Source: Candidatus Hydrothermus pacificus
GTDB lineage: Bacteria; Hydrothermota; Hydrothermia; Hydrothermales; Hydrothermaceae
Direction: 5' to 3'
Assembly: GCA_002011615.1 (NCBI GenBank)
Contig: MTOH01000005.1
Coordinates: forward strand, 47,199-87,651
Length of the DNA: 40,453 nucleotides
Every line of letters begins with the position of its first letter. The first letter of the stretch is position 1. Of the stretch, positions 31,774 through 40,181 are shown one piece after another. The notes beneath the pieces were generated by a model. The model made no database searches, was not told where the DNA came from, and saw nothing but the letters and a program-made list of their open reading frames with translations. Made by a program: the position numbers and the translations under genes.

Positions 31774-32160
31774 ATGTATACGGACAAAGTTCTTGAACAC
31801 TTCAGAAATCCCAGAAACATGGGAAGAATTGAAAATCCTGATGGTATTGGAAAAGTGGGAAATCCGATGTGTGGTGATGTGATGTATATATACATAAAGG
31901 TTGAGGACGATAAAATTGCTGATTGTAAATTTGAAACTTTCGGATGTGCTGCGGCAATTGCCACTTCTTCAATGGTTACAGAAATGGTAAAGGGTAAGAC
32001 AATTGAAAAAGCCCTTGAGATAACAAATCAGAGAGTTGCAGAGGCACTGGGCGGTCTTCCTCCCACGAAGTATCACTGCTCTCTTTTAGCAGAACAGGGG
32101 ATAAAAGAAGCAATAGAAGATTATTTAAAAAAGAAAGAATCAGCAGAGAAGAAAGTTTAG
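31774..32160 (+). CDS. iscU: Fe-S cluster assembly scaffold (IscU/NifU N-terminal type)
   Basis: The 128-aa protein receives sulfur from IscS and builds [2Fe-2S] clusters. The three cluster cysteines are in GNPMCGDVM, FGCAAAIATSS and KYHCSLLAEQG. The N-terminus VLEHFRNPRNMGRI is typical. The start is the ATG at 31774, with GGAGGTGG 8 nt upstream and 1 bp after the nadA stop; a frame extension further upstream is not needed. The LPPTKYHC segment replaces the LPPVK(I/V)HC of IscU but keeps the Cys. No HscA/HscB/ferredoxin genes follow. Confidence 0.93.
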   Translation: MYTDKVLEHFRNPRNMGRIENPDGIGKVGNPMCGDVMYIYIKVEDDKIADCKFETFGCAAAIATSSMVTEMVKGKTIEKALEITNQRVAEALGGLPPTKYHCSLLAEQGIKEAIEDYLKKKESAEKKV

Positions 32161-32281
32161 GATTCTTACTCCGACAAAGTCGGGTTATGGTTAGTGGTTT
32201 ATAGTTGGCGTATGTTTTTTCTAACTTTTCATTTGTGAGCTGAGCTCTTTTTACCTCTGACCATTCCACATTTGAATTTAT
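32161..32281 (+). other. Intergenic region after iscU with hairpins and G/T-rich degenerate repeat
   Basis: A 5-bp hairpin CCGAC-AAA-GTCGG lies at 32171-32183, soon after the iscU stop. It is followed by a degenerate GGTTA-type repeat (GGTTATGGTTAGTGGTTTA at 32182-32200). A second small stem, GAGC-TGA-GCTC (32237-32247), is directly followed by TTTTT (32248-32252) and may act as a weak terminator of the isc operon. There is no ORF. Confidence 0.35.
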
Positions 32282-32310
32282 TTGACTTTTCCATTAAAAT
32301 AAAGTATTAT
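32282..32310 (+). promoter_or_regulatory. Sigma-70-type promoter of the tig-clpP-clpX-metG-tatD operon
   Basis: TTGACT (32282-32287), a 17-bp spacer and TATTAT (32305-32310) precede tig. The start near 32317 leaves a leader of about 23 nt, with GGAGAG at 32330-32335 as ribosome binding site for the ATG at 32340. Confidence 0.7.
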
Positions 32311-32339
32311 TATAAATTAAAAAATTTGTGGAGAGAAAA

Positions 32340-33530
32340 ATGGAAACAAAAAAACAAATGGAAATAATACTGAAAGAGGAAGATGTAGATAAAAAAATAA
32401 AAGAAGTGGCTGAAAAATACAGGAAAACAGTATCTGTCAAAGGTTTCAGACCGGGTAAGGCACCTGTTGATATGGTGATAGCAAAGTACAGGGAAGAAAT
32501 AGAGAATGATGCAATTGAGAGTTTGACAGGAGATAAGGTTTATGAGATGACAAAGGAAAATAAATTTAAGATTATACCTCCTGTTTATATAAAGGGAAAA
32601 GTTAGAGAAGGTAATAACTGGATAGTAAAGGTGGAGTTTGAAGTTATACCTGATTTTGATGTCACAGGTTATGACAACTTACCTATCCAGAGAAGGGTGA
32701 AGAGGGTATCCCCTCTGGATGTAGAACAAAGATTGAAATACTATCAGGAAACACTTGCAGAGTTTTATCCGAAAGAAGAGGGCATAGAAGATGGAGATTT
32801 TATTCAGGTTAAATACAATATTTTTGATGAAAAAGGAAATATTCTTGCAAAGGAGAAAGAAGAAAAATTTGAGTTTGATGAAAAAAATGTTGCTCCTATA
32901 TTTTATGAAAATTTAAAAGGTAAAAAAGTTGGAGAAAACGTTGAAATCAGAACCAGGGAAGGAGATAAGAATTATGTTTATAAGGTTAATGTGATGGATG
33001 TGAGGAGAAAAGTTCTGCAGGAGATTGATGATGAGTTTGCAAAGAGTTTTGATTTTGAAAATCTTGAGGAATTTAAAAATAAGATAGAAAAGGAGCTTCA
33101 GGAAGAAGCTTCAAGAATGGCTGAACGGGATATGGAAAATGAAATACTGAGAAAATTGCTTGAAATAAATAAGTTTGATATTCCTGAAAGTCTTGTAGAG
33201 GACGAACTTAATGCAATGATGGATGAATACAAGATACCTCAAAATGAAAAAGGCGAATTTAAAGAAAAATTCAGAGAAGCGGCAAGGGAGAGAGTAAGAG
33301 CGAGGTTACTCCTTGATAAGGTTGCTGAGAAGGCAAATTTTAAAGTTTCTCAGGAAGAAATTGATGAAGAAGTAAGAAAAATGGCAAAGGAGTATAATGC
33401 TGATTTTCTGGGATTTAAAGCGAACCTCAAAAAACGAGGTATTCTTGGAGTTGTTGAAAGACAGATTTTAAGGAGAAAGGCAATGGATTTCTTAAAATCA
33501 AGAGTAAAAACGGAGGTGGTTATAGAATGA
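32340..33530 (+). CDS. tig: Trigger factor (ribosome-associated chaperone)
   Basis: The 396-aa protein binds the ribosome exit tunnel and helps nascent chains fold. The N-terminal ribosome-binding domain carries the signature [11 protein letters not shown] (FRxGxxP). The middle region (about 145-235) is an FKBP-like prolyl isomerase domain, weakly conserved here, and the C-terminal ~150 residues are helical. The ATG at 32340 is chosen over the in-frame GTG at 32328 because GGAGAG lies between them at proper spacing. The gene precedes clpP and clpX, the common bacterial order tig-clpP-clpX, and overlaps clpP by 4 nt. Confidence 0.92.
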   Translation: METKKQMEIILKEEDVDKKIKEVAEKYRKTVSVKGFRPGKAPVDMVIAKYREEIENDAIESLTGDKVYEMTKENKFKIIPPVYIKGKVREGNNWIVKVEFEVIPDFDVTGYDNLPIQRRVKRVSPLDVEQRLKYYQETLAEFYPKEEGIEDGDFIQVKYNIFDEKGNILAKEKEEKFEFDEKNVAPIFYENLKGKKVGENVEIRTREGDKNYVYKVNVMDVRRKVLQEIDDEFAKSFDFENLEEFKNKIEKELQEEASRMAERDMENEILRKLLEINKFDIPESLVEDELNAMMDEYKIPQNEKGEFKEKFREAARERVRARLLLDKVAEKANFKVSQEEIDEEVRKMAKEYNADFLGFKANLKKRGILGVVERQILRRKAMDFLKSRVKTEVVIE

Positions 33531-34126
33531 AATCTCAGTACATACCAATAGTTATAGAACAAACAGGTAGAATTGAGAGAGCCTATGACATTTACTCAAG
33601 ACTTTTGAGGGATAGAATTGTGTTTGTGGGAACTCCTATAGATGACCAGGTTGCAAATGTTGTAATAGCGCAGCTTCTTTTTCTTGAAGCAGAAGACCCC
33701 AAGAAGGATATCTATCTTTACATCAATTCTCCTGGCGGATATGTCACATCAGGTCTTGCAATATACGATACAATGCAATACATAAAACCTGATGTTGTTA
33801 CAATATGCATGGGCATGGCTGCATCAATGGCTGCGGTTCTTTTATGCGCAGGGCATAAAGATAAAAGATATGCTCTTCCTCATTCAAGAATAATGATACA
33901 TCAACCAATAGGAGGTGTCCAGGGACAGGCAATAGATATTAAAATACATGCCGATGAAATAATGAGAATAAGGAAGATTCTGAACGAGATACTTGCAAAA
34001 CACACAGGACAGCCATTGAATAAAATAGAAAAAGATACTGATAGAAGCTTTTTTATGTCTCCTGAGGAGGCAAAAGAATATGGCTTAATTGATGAGGTAA
34101 TTGTAAGCAGGAAAGAAATGAAATGA
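33527..34126 (+). CDS. clpP: ATP-dependent Clp protease proteolytic subunit
   Basis: The 199-aa protein forms the barrel of the ClpXP protease. The N-terminus [22 protein letters not shown], the [17 protein letters not shown] segment, the nucleophile Ser100 in [11 protein letters not shown] and His125 in IMIHQP are all present. At the third catalytic position, ClpP proteins normally read DTDRD; here it reads DTDRS, placing Ser174 where the catalytic Asp should be. The Asp-Arg pair used for ring contacts is kept. It may still work with an altered charge relay. It overlaps tig and clpX by 4 nt each. Confidence 0.94.
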   Translation: MKSQYIPIVIEQTGRIERAYDIYSRLLRDRIVFVGTPIDDQVANVVIAQLLFLEAEDPKKDIYLYINSPGGYVTSGLAIYDTMQYIKPDVVTICMGMAASMAAVLLCAGHKDKRYALPHSRIMIHQPIGGVQGQAIDIKIHADEIMRIRKILNEILAKHTGQPLNKIEKDTDRSFFMSPEEAKEYGLIDEVIVSRKEMK

Positions 34127-35340
34127 CAAAGAGCCCGACCCCAAAAGGAATTCCAAAATGTTCTTTCTGTGGTAGAAATTCCCTTGAAGTTAAGAGAATT
34201 TTTACCGGTCTTGAAGCAAGCATATGTGAGGATTGTGTTAAACTCTGTCATGACCTGATGTTTGATAAAAAAGCTCCGGGAAGAGTTTTTTATGAGTTTG
34301 AGAAGATTCCCTCTCCTGAAGAAATTAAAAAAGGGCTTGACGATTATGTAATAAGTCAGGAAGATGCAAAAAAGGTTATATCAGTTGCAGTCTATAACCA
34401 TTATAAAAGGATTCTATACGGAGAACAGACCGAGCCCGAGCTTGAAAAAAGTAATATTCTCTTGATAGGACCAACAGGAACTGGTAAAACTCTGATTGCT
34501 CAAACCCTGGCTAAAATTCTAAATGTCCCGATTGCAATATGTGATGCGACTCCCCTTACAGAAGCAGGTTATGTTGGCGAAGATGTTGAAAATGTTCTTT
34601 TAAGACTCATTCAAGCTGCAAATTATGATGTAAAGAAAGCAGAAATTGGTATAGTTTATCTTGATGAAGTTGATAAACTCGCAAGAAAAGGAGATTCTCC
34701 GTCAATTACAAGAGATGTTTCAGGTGAGGGTGTTCAGCAGGCACTTCTCAGAATTTTAGAAGGAACAGTTGCCAATGTGCCTCCTTATGGTGGTAGAAAG
34801 CATCCAGAACAGTCTTACATACAGATTTATACCGGGAATATTCTGTTTATATGTGGTGGCACATTTGATGGTCTTGAAGACATAATAAAGTTTAGAGAAG
34901 GAAAAAGAAGGGTGGGTTTTGGCAAAACCGAAGAAAAAAATGTCGTTAATAACAGAATATTACCTGAAGACCTTATAAAGTATGGTATAATTCCTGAATT
35001 TATCGGAAGAATACCCATAATTGCCACCCTGGACAGACTTTCAAAGGAAGATATGAAAAAAATCCTTGTAGAGCCCAAAAACGCTGTTATAAAACAGTAT
35101 CAAAAGATATTTGAAATGGATGGGATTAAGTTAGAATTTACCTCTAAGGCTCTTGATATTATAGCAGAAATGGCTGTAAATAGAGGTATGGGAGCAAGAG
35201 GCTTAAGAGGTATTATTGAAGAAATTTTACTTGATACCATGTTTAAACTGCCTTCTAAAAAACACAGATACAAAAAATGTGTTGTTGATGAAAGTGTTGT
35301 TACAGGCGGGAAAAAACCAAGATTTTTAAAGAAAGGCTAA
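34123..35340 (+). CDS. clpX: ATP-dependent Clp protease ATP-binding subunit ClpX
   Basis: The 405-aa AAA+ unfoldase feeds proteins into ClpP. The N-terminal zinc domain has C13/C16 and C35/C38. Walker A is GPTGTGKT (116-123), pore loop 1 is GYVG (149-152), Walker B is IVYLDEVDK, and an arginine-finger region and sensor 2 ([13 protein letters not shown]) follow. The loop that docks on ClpP reads RRVGFG, the VGF form of the IGF motif. All parts expected of an active ClpX are present. It is coupled to clpP by a 4-nt overlap. Confidence 0.95.
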   Translation: MTKSPTPKGIPKCSFCGRNSLEVKRIFTGLEASICEDCVKLCHDLMFDKKAPGRVFYEFEKIPSPEEIKKGLDDYVISQEDAKKVISVAVYNHYKRILYGEQTEPELEKSNILLIGPTGTGKTLIAQTLAKILNVPIAICDATPLTEAGYVGEDVENVLLRLIQAANYDVKKAEIGIVYLDEVDKLARKGDSPSITRDVSGEGVQQALLRILEGTVANVPPYGGRKHPEQSYIQIYTGNILFICGGTFDGLEDIIKFREGKRRVGFGKTEEKNVVNNRILPEDLIKYGIIPEFIGRIPIIATLDRLSKEDMKKILVEPKNAVIKQYQKIFEMDGIKLEFTSKALDIIAEMAVNRGMGARGLRGIIEEILLDTMFKLPSKKHRYKKCVVDESVVTGGKKPRFLKKG

Positions 35341-35342
35341 AA

Positions 35343-37319
35343 ATGAGAATCCTTATAACCAGTGCATTGCCCTATGCAAATGGGTCGGTGCATTTAGGTC
35401 ATCTTGCAGGATGTTATCTGCCTGCGGATATATACTTCAAGTTTAAAAAATATTTATTAAAAGAGGATGCCATACACATATGCGGGACTGATGAACATGG
35501 TGTTCCCATAACTATTGAGGCTGAAAAAAGAAAGATTTCTCCTTCTGAACTGGTAAAACAGTATCATGATGAGATAAAGGATACATTTGAAAAGATTGGT
35601 GTTGAATTCACACATTTTTCAGGTACTGCAAGACCAATTCACCACAGGCTTGCACAGGAGTTTTTCCTCAATATATATAATAAAGGTTATATAAAGAAAA
35701 AAGAAGAGCAGACCCTATACTGTGAGAGCTGTAAAAGATTTTTACCAGACAGGTATGTAGAGGGCGAATGTCCTCATTGTGGAAGCCCTGGTGCCAAAGG
35801 AGACCAGTGTGAGATATGTGGCAGGTGGCTTGACCCTGCTTCTTTATTGAGTCCCAGATGCAAAATATGTGGTGGAACCCCAATTAAAAAGGACACATTT
35901 CATTATTACTTTCTCTTACCCGATTTAGAAAAGAAGTTGTATGACTGGCTCAGTAAAAAAGATTACTGGAAACCAAACGTTTTAAATTATGCTCTTTCGT
36001 GGATAAAAGAAGGACTCAGAGCTCGTTCAATTACCAGGGACATGGAATGGGGTGTTCCTGTTCCTCTTGAAGAGGCAAAGGGAAAGGTCTTATATGTATG
36101 GTTTGATGCACCTATAGGTTATATTTCCTCGACAAAAGAATGGGCTGAGAAAATTGGTAAGCCTGATTTATGGAAAGAATACTGGATGAACGAGAAAGTA
36201 AAGATGGTTCACTTTATTGGAAAAGACAACATTGTTTTCCACGCGATAATATGGCCTGCAATGTTAATGGCGGATGGAAATTATATACTTCCGGATAATA
36301 TACCCGCAAATGAATATCTGAATATGGGTGGTGGCAAGATGTCAACCAGCAGGGGAGTCGCCATGTGGGTGAGGGATTATATTGACAAATATCATCCTGA
36401 TTATTTACGATTTGGGCTTTCCCTTATTTTACCTGAAACCAAAGATTCTGAGTTTTCCTATGATGAATGGATACAGAATGTCAATAATTACCTTGCCAAT
36501 AATTTTGGGAATCTGGTTCAGAGAATTATAACTTTTCTTCAAAAACATTTTTCAGGGCGAGTTCCTGATAGAAAGGATCCCACAGAACTGGAAAACAGAT
36601 TACTGGAAACAATTAAACAAACAAAGAGAAATTATGTGGAGTTTATGAATAATTTTAAATTTAGAGATGCACTTAAGTCGGCAATAAACCTTTCCAGCGA
36701 AGCAAACAGATACATAGATTTTGCAAAACCATGGGATAAAATCAAGAAAAGTAGAGAAAATGCAGGTAGTGTGTTAAGCTATTCCATAGCCGTGATCAAT
36801 TCTCTTAGAGTTCTATTCTACCCTTTTATTCCTTTTTCCTGTAAAAAGCTTGGTAAAATTTTAAAGCAGGATGATCTTGATATAAATATACTGGATAACC
36901 CTTTTATAGATGGCACTCAGATTGAAAAGCCAGAAATATTGTTTAGAAAAATTGAGGAGGTAGAAGTTATGGAAAAACAGAGGCAAGAAAAAAAACAATT
37001 TGTAAGTTTTAAAGAGTTTAGTAAAATGGACCTGAGAGTCGGTGAAATAAAAAGCGCTGAGAAAGTTCCTGGAACCGATAAGCTTGTAAAAATCTTTGTA
37101 AATATGGGTAATTCTGAGAAGACTATTGTTGCAGGTATAGGAGATGTGTACGAAGTTTCTGAACTCATAGGAAAGAAGATAGTGGTTATTCTGAACCTTG
37201 AGCCGAGAAAAATAAAGGGTATTCTATCAGAAGGTATGCTCCTTGCAGCAGAAGTGGATGGCAAACCTGTTCTTCTTGTTCCAGAACAGGATGTTCCACC
37301 TGGAAGCATTGTTAAATGA
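35343..37319 (+). CDS. metG: Methionyl-tRNA synthetase with C-terminal tRNA-binding domain
   Basis: The 658-aa class I synthetase charges tRNA-Met. It has the HIGH-type motif (ALPYANGSVHLGHLAG), a zinc insert with four CxxC knuckles (CESC, CPHC, CEIC, CKIC), the GGGKMSTSRG loop (KMSKS class) and an anticodon-binding helical domain. The last ~105 residues form an EMAP-II/Trbp111-like OB fold (FSKMDLRVGEIKSAEKVPG, then LEPRKIKGILSEGMLLAAE), which increases tRNA affinity and mediates dimerisation. It starts 2 bp after clpX and overlaps tatD by 4 nt, a frequent metG-tatD pair. Confidence 0.95.
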   Translation: MRILITSALPYANGSVHLGHLAGCYLPADIYFKFKKYLLKEDAIHICGTDEHGVPITIEAEKRKISPSELVKQYHDEIKDTFEKIGVEFTHFSGTARPIHHRLAQEFFLNIYNKGYIKKKEEQTLYCESCKRFLPDRYVEGECPHCGSPGAKGDQCEICGRWLDPASLLSPRCKICGGTPIKKDTFHYYFLLPDLEKKLYDWLSKKDYWKPNVLNYALSWIKEGLRARSITRDMEWGVPVPLEEAKGKVLYVWFDAPIGYISSTKEWAEKIGKPDLWKEYWMNEKVKMVHFIGKDNIVFHAIIWPAMLMADGNYILPDNIPANEYLNMGGGKMSTSRGVAMWVRDYIDKYHPDYLRFGLSLILPETKDSEFSYDEWIQNVNNYLANNFGNLVQRIITFLQKHFSGRVPDRKDPTELENRLLETIKQTKRNYVEFMNNFKFRDALKSAINLSSEANRYIDFAKPWDKIKKSRENAGSVLSYSIAVINSLRVLFYPFIPFSCKKLGKILKQDDLDINILDNPFIDGTQIEKPEILFRKIEEVEVMEKQRQEKKQFVSFKEFSKMDLRVGEIKSAEKVPGTDKLVKIFVNMGNSEKTIVAGIGDVYEVSELIGKKIVVILNLEPRKIKGILSEGMLLAAEVDGKPVLLVPEQDVPPGSIVK

Positions 37320-38074
37320 GAATATTTGATTCCCATGCACACCTTAATGAGGATACTTTTGACAATGATTTTGAACAGGTTATAGAGAGGGCCTTTAAAA
37401 AAGGGGTTAAAAAGATCATTGTTCCCGGCTATGATATTGAATCTTCATATCTTGCTGTCAGGCTGTCAGAAAAATACCCGGATTTAATATACGCTTCAGT
37501 GGGAATTCATCCCCATGATGCAGATGGATTTGAAGGGTGTATAGATGAAATAGAGGCTCTTATTAAGGAGAAGAATGTTATAGGAGTGGGGGAAACAGGG
37601 CTGGACTATTACAGGAATTATTCAACAAAAGAGAAGCAGGTTGATTCATTTATAGCCCATATCCATCTGGCTAAAAAGTACAAAAAACCTCTGATTATTC
37701 ATACAAGAAAAGCTTTTAATGATATTTTTGCGATATTAAAAAAATACAGGGGCCTGCAGGGCGTATTTCATTGTTTCTCAGGTGGGGAACAGGAGGCAGA
37801 TTTTGTCCAGAAAATGGGATTTTATGTATCATTTTCAGGTTCAATAACTTATGATTCAAAAAAACTTATAGAAGCACTTAAAAATACTTCTTTTGACAGG
37901 TTGCTTATAGAAACCGATGCCCCCTATCTTACTCCGAGACCTTTGAAAGGCAGATGTGAACCTGCCTATATAATTCACACACTGGAAAGAATTTCACTGA
38001 TTACAGGAAAATCTGCCCGGGAAATTGCAGATAAAACATTTAGAAATACACAGACTCTTTTCAGGTTGACTTAG
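37316..38074 (+). CDS. tatD: TatD-family metal-dependent hydrolase / DNase
   Basis: The 252-aa TIM-barrel hydrolase contains the family metal ligands in order: SHAHL near the N-terminus, GVGETGLDYYR (Glu), PLIIHTRKAF (His), FHCFSGGEQEA (His) and ETDAPYLTPRPLKGRCEP (Asp). TatD proteins are 3'-5' DNases and quality-control nucleases. Length is normal. It is the last gene of the tig-clpPX-metG unit; the next gene has a promoter that reaches back into the final tatD codons. Confidence 0.92.
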   Translation: MRIFDSHAHLNEDTFDNDFEQVIERAFKKGVKKIIVPGYDIESSYLAVRLSEKYPDLIYASVGIHPHDADGFEGCIDEIEALIKEKNVIGVGETGLDYYRNYSTKEKQVDSFIAHIHLAKKYKKPLIIHTRKAFNDIFAILKKYRGLQGVFHCFSGGEQEADFVQKMGFYVSFSGSITYDSKKLIEALKNTSFDRLLIETDAPYLTPRPLKGRCEPAYIIHTLERISLITGKSAREIADKTFRNTQTLFRLT

Positions 38075-38095
38075 AATGTATTTAAGTTTTATAAT
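38066..38095 (+). promoter_or_regulatory. Sigma-70-type promoter of the prenyl synthase operon
   Basis: TTGACT (38066-38071, overlapping the last tatD codons), an 18-bp spacer and TATAAT (38090-38095) precede the ATG at 38108 by 12 nt. The predicted leader is about 5 nt, with no Shine-Dalgarno site. Confidence 0.6.
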
Positions 38096-38107
38096 AAACT
38101 GGTTTCT

Positions 38108-39037
38108 ATGATTTTTAAATCTTATAGGCATATTAAAGAATCTCTTGATGAAGTAAACAAAGAGATATATAAAATTTTTCATAAAGACTTTTTTCCAAAA
38201 GTTTCCCCTATCTATAAGGAAGGCAAAAGACTCAGGGCAGCTCTGACTCTTTTTACATCTCATGCTTTTGATAGCTATGATACAAATTTAATAAAAACCG
38301 CAGCGGCAGTTGAACTCGTCCATTTTTCATCCCTTATCCATGATGATGTTGTAGATGAAGCTGATTTGAGAAGAAATGAAACTTCAATGAACAGACTCGT
38401 TGGTAATCATTCAGCAGTGCTTATTGGAGATTATACCTTTTCTACTGCTATTCACTGGATTTCCCTTACAGAAAACCCTTTGCTTTTTAAAGAGATCTCA
38501 AAAGCGGTTGTTCTCATGTGTGAAGGAGAGATGATAGAGGAGTTTACAAAAAGAGAGGACACCTTTGATGAAGATTTTTATATTGACCTTATATATAAAA
38601 AAACAGGAGCACTTTTTGAATCTGCAAGCGTGCTTGGTTCCCTTTATAGAAATCAGAATGATGAGAGGTTCAGAGAATTCGGTAAAAAATTCGGTATACT
38701 TTATCAGATACTGGATGACCTTGTTGATTTCCTTCAGGGTGAAGATATAATACAGGGTAAAGTCACGCTTCCCATAATATATACAAAGGATAAAATTTTT
38801 AACATTCTACCCGAATTCAAATTTAAAAAAGATGGTTTTAATGAAAATAAAATTAAAGAGATAGTCCTGAATAATGGAGGTATAGAAAAGTCTGTAGAGA
38901 AGAGTAAGCTCTTTTTTTCTGAAGCAAATGATGTCCTGAAAAATTTTTCATCTCCGCTCAATAAATTTTTAAAAAATTTTATAGAAGAAGTTTATGAATA
39001 TGCTTTTGGCTTTATAAACAAATTTAAGGAGGTATAA
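38108..39037 (+). CDS. Trans-isoprenyl (polyprenyl) diphosphate synthase
   Basis: The 309-aa enzyme condenses isopentenyl diphosphate onto allylic primers. The first Asp-rich motif is HDDVVDEADLRR (DDxxD at 79-83) and the second is LDDLVDF (203-207), with the Lys/Arg motif GKRLR near 39-43 and GKVTLPIIY downstream. The small residues before the first motif (HFSSLIHDD) suggest a medium or long chain product, for quinone side chains or lipid carriers, rather than a C15 product. Chain length cannot be fixed from sequence. It heads a unit with the EIIA, zinc-ribbon and DUF3467 genes. Confidence 0.9.
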   Translation: MIFKSYRHIKESLDEVNKEIYKIFHKDFFPKVSPIYKEGKRLRAALTLFTSHAFDSYDTNLIKTAAAVELVHFSSLIHDDVVDEADLRRNETSMNRLVGNHSAVLIGDYTFSTAIHWISLTENPLLFKEISKAVVLMCEGEMIEEFTKREDTFDEDFYIDLIYKKTGALFESASVLGSLYRNQNDERFREFGKKFGILYQILDDLVDFLQGEDIIQGKVTLPIIYTKDKIFNILPEFKFKKDGFNENKIKEIVLNNGGIEKSVEKSKLFFSEANDVLKNFSSPLNKFLKNFIEEVYEYAFGFINKFKEV

Positions 39038-39040
39038 GCT

Positions 39041-39493
39041 ATGTTCAAAGAACTTTTAAGACCAGAAGGTGTTATATTAAATTTAACATCTACAAAAAAG
39101 GATGATGTTTTAAAAGAGCTTGTAGAGGTTCTTGATTTTCCTGAAGATAAGAAAAAAATAGTGCTTGATACTTTGAAGAAAAGAGAACAGATAGGTTCTA
39201 CGGGTATAGGAAAAGGAATAGCGATACCTCATTGTAGAAGTGCTGTCCTTGATAGAGTTTATCTTGTTGTTGGAAGAAGTAAGAAGGGAGTAGATTTTGA
39301 TGCAATAGATGGAGAACCTGTTAATCTTTTCTTTTTGCTCTGTGCTTCACCAAGAGACCCTGAATCAAGATATTTAATTACACTTGGTAGGATAGCCCAG
39401 ATTTCAAGGAAACTGGCAAGGGACAAGAAATATTTAAAAATAGAAGATGAGAATGAATTTATAGAATACCTTGCTTCTCTGGAGGAGGAATGA
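39041..39493 (+). CDS. PTS EIIA-like protein (fructose/nitrogen type, PtsN-like)
   Basis: The 150-aa protein is a stand-alone PTS_EIIA type 2 domain. The phosphorylatable His64 lies in IGSTGIGKGIAIPHCR, the standard active-site motif, and VNLFFLLCASPRDPESRYLITLGRIAQ is the matching core. No EIIB or EIIC genes are nearby and no HPr or EI is in the window, so a regulatory PtsN-like role is more likely than sugar uptake. It begins behind AAGGAGGT, 3 bp after the prenyl synthase stop, and overlaps the next gene (ATGA). Confidence 0.85.
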   Translation: MFKELLRPEGVILNLTSTKKDDVLKELVEVLDFPEDKKKIVLDTLKKREQIGSTGIGKGIAIPHCRSAVLDRVYLVVGRSKKGVDFDAIDGEPVNLFFLLCASPRDPESRYLITLGRIAQISRKLARDKKYLKIEDENEFIEYLASLEEE

Positions 39494-39825
39494 ACAAGGT
39501 CTTAAAAATTCTCATTGTTTTGAATGACCTGGATGAAAAACTCAAAATTTTTAGAGATGAGAAATATAGAGAACTTTTTAGCATATCCAATAAGATGGTC
39601 TCCACATGGGAAAAAAAGAGAGAAAGAGAGTTCAAAAAATTACCCGTTGAAATTCAGGACAATTATGAGAGGTTAAGGAAAAGGTATGGTTTTGGACTCG
39701 CATCAGTAACAGAAGGTTCCTGCAACAACTGCAACCAGAAACTCCCCACTTATATTTTCGCCATAAAGGACCCAAATAAAGAACTCAATATATGTCCAAG
39801 TTGTGGTATTTATTTAATTTTATAA
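39490..39825 (+). CDS. Small C4-type zinc-ribbon protein (zf-RING_7-like)
   Basis: The 111-aa protein has about 70 residues of helical, charged sequence and a C-terminal zinc ribbon with CNNC and CPSC (SCNNCNQKLPT, then NICPSCGIYLIL). This is the end domain of the C4-type zinc-ribbon family, whose usual members carry a long coiled coil and reach about 240 aa. Here only a short helical part remains, so it is a compact version, with no sign of a frameshift. The function is unknown; nucleic acid or protein binding is plausible. It overlaps the EIIA stop by 4 nt. Confidence 0.75.
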   Translation: MNKVLKILIVLNDLDEKLKIFRDEKYRELFSISNKMVSTWEKKREREFKKLPVEIQDNYERLRKRYGFGLASVTEGSCNNCNQKLPTYIFAIKDPNKELNICPSCGIYLIL

Positions 39826-39838
39826 AAAGGAGGTGAGA

Positions 39839-40162
39839 ATGCAAAAACCACAGCAACCTCCTATACAGGTGGAGATAGGAGATAAAGAATCAGAGGGGAT
39901 TTACTCAAATATGGTGATGATAATTCACTCTCCTTCTGAATTTATTCTTGATTTTGCAAGAGTGATGCCAGGGGTTAACAAGGCAAAAGTGTTTGCAAGA
40001 ATAGTCATGACTCCCCAGCATGCAAAGATGCTTTATAATGCTCTTGGTGATAACCTGAAAAAATTTGAAGAAAAATTCGGTGAGATAAAAGTATTCGAGC
40101 AACCCGAGAAAAAAGTTGGTTTCATAGGTGAAGTGACAAAGCCTGATGCAAAGCAGGCATAA
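39839..40162 (+). CDS. DUF3467 family protein
   Basis: The 107-aa protein matches the small uncharacterised DUF3467 family. Visible traits are the short Gln/Pro start, an IYSNMVMIIHSPSEFILDFARVMPG core, the VFARIVMTPQHAKMLYNALGDNL segment, and a loose C-terminal tail. It is presumably cytoplasmic. The ATG at 39839 is preferred over a GTG at 39833 because AAGGAGG (39827-39833) then has proper spacing. It follows the zinc-ribbon gene closely and ends the unit. Confidence 0.85.
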   Translation: MQKPQQPPIQVEIGDKESEGIYSNMVMIIHSPSEFILDFARVMPGVNKAKVFARIVMTPQHAKMLYNALGDNLKKFEEKFGEIKVFEQPEKKVGFIGEVTKPDAKQA

Positions 40163-40181
40163 ATGCGACAGATTACACGGA

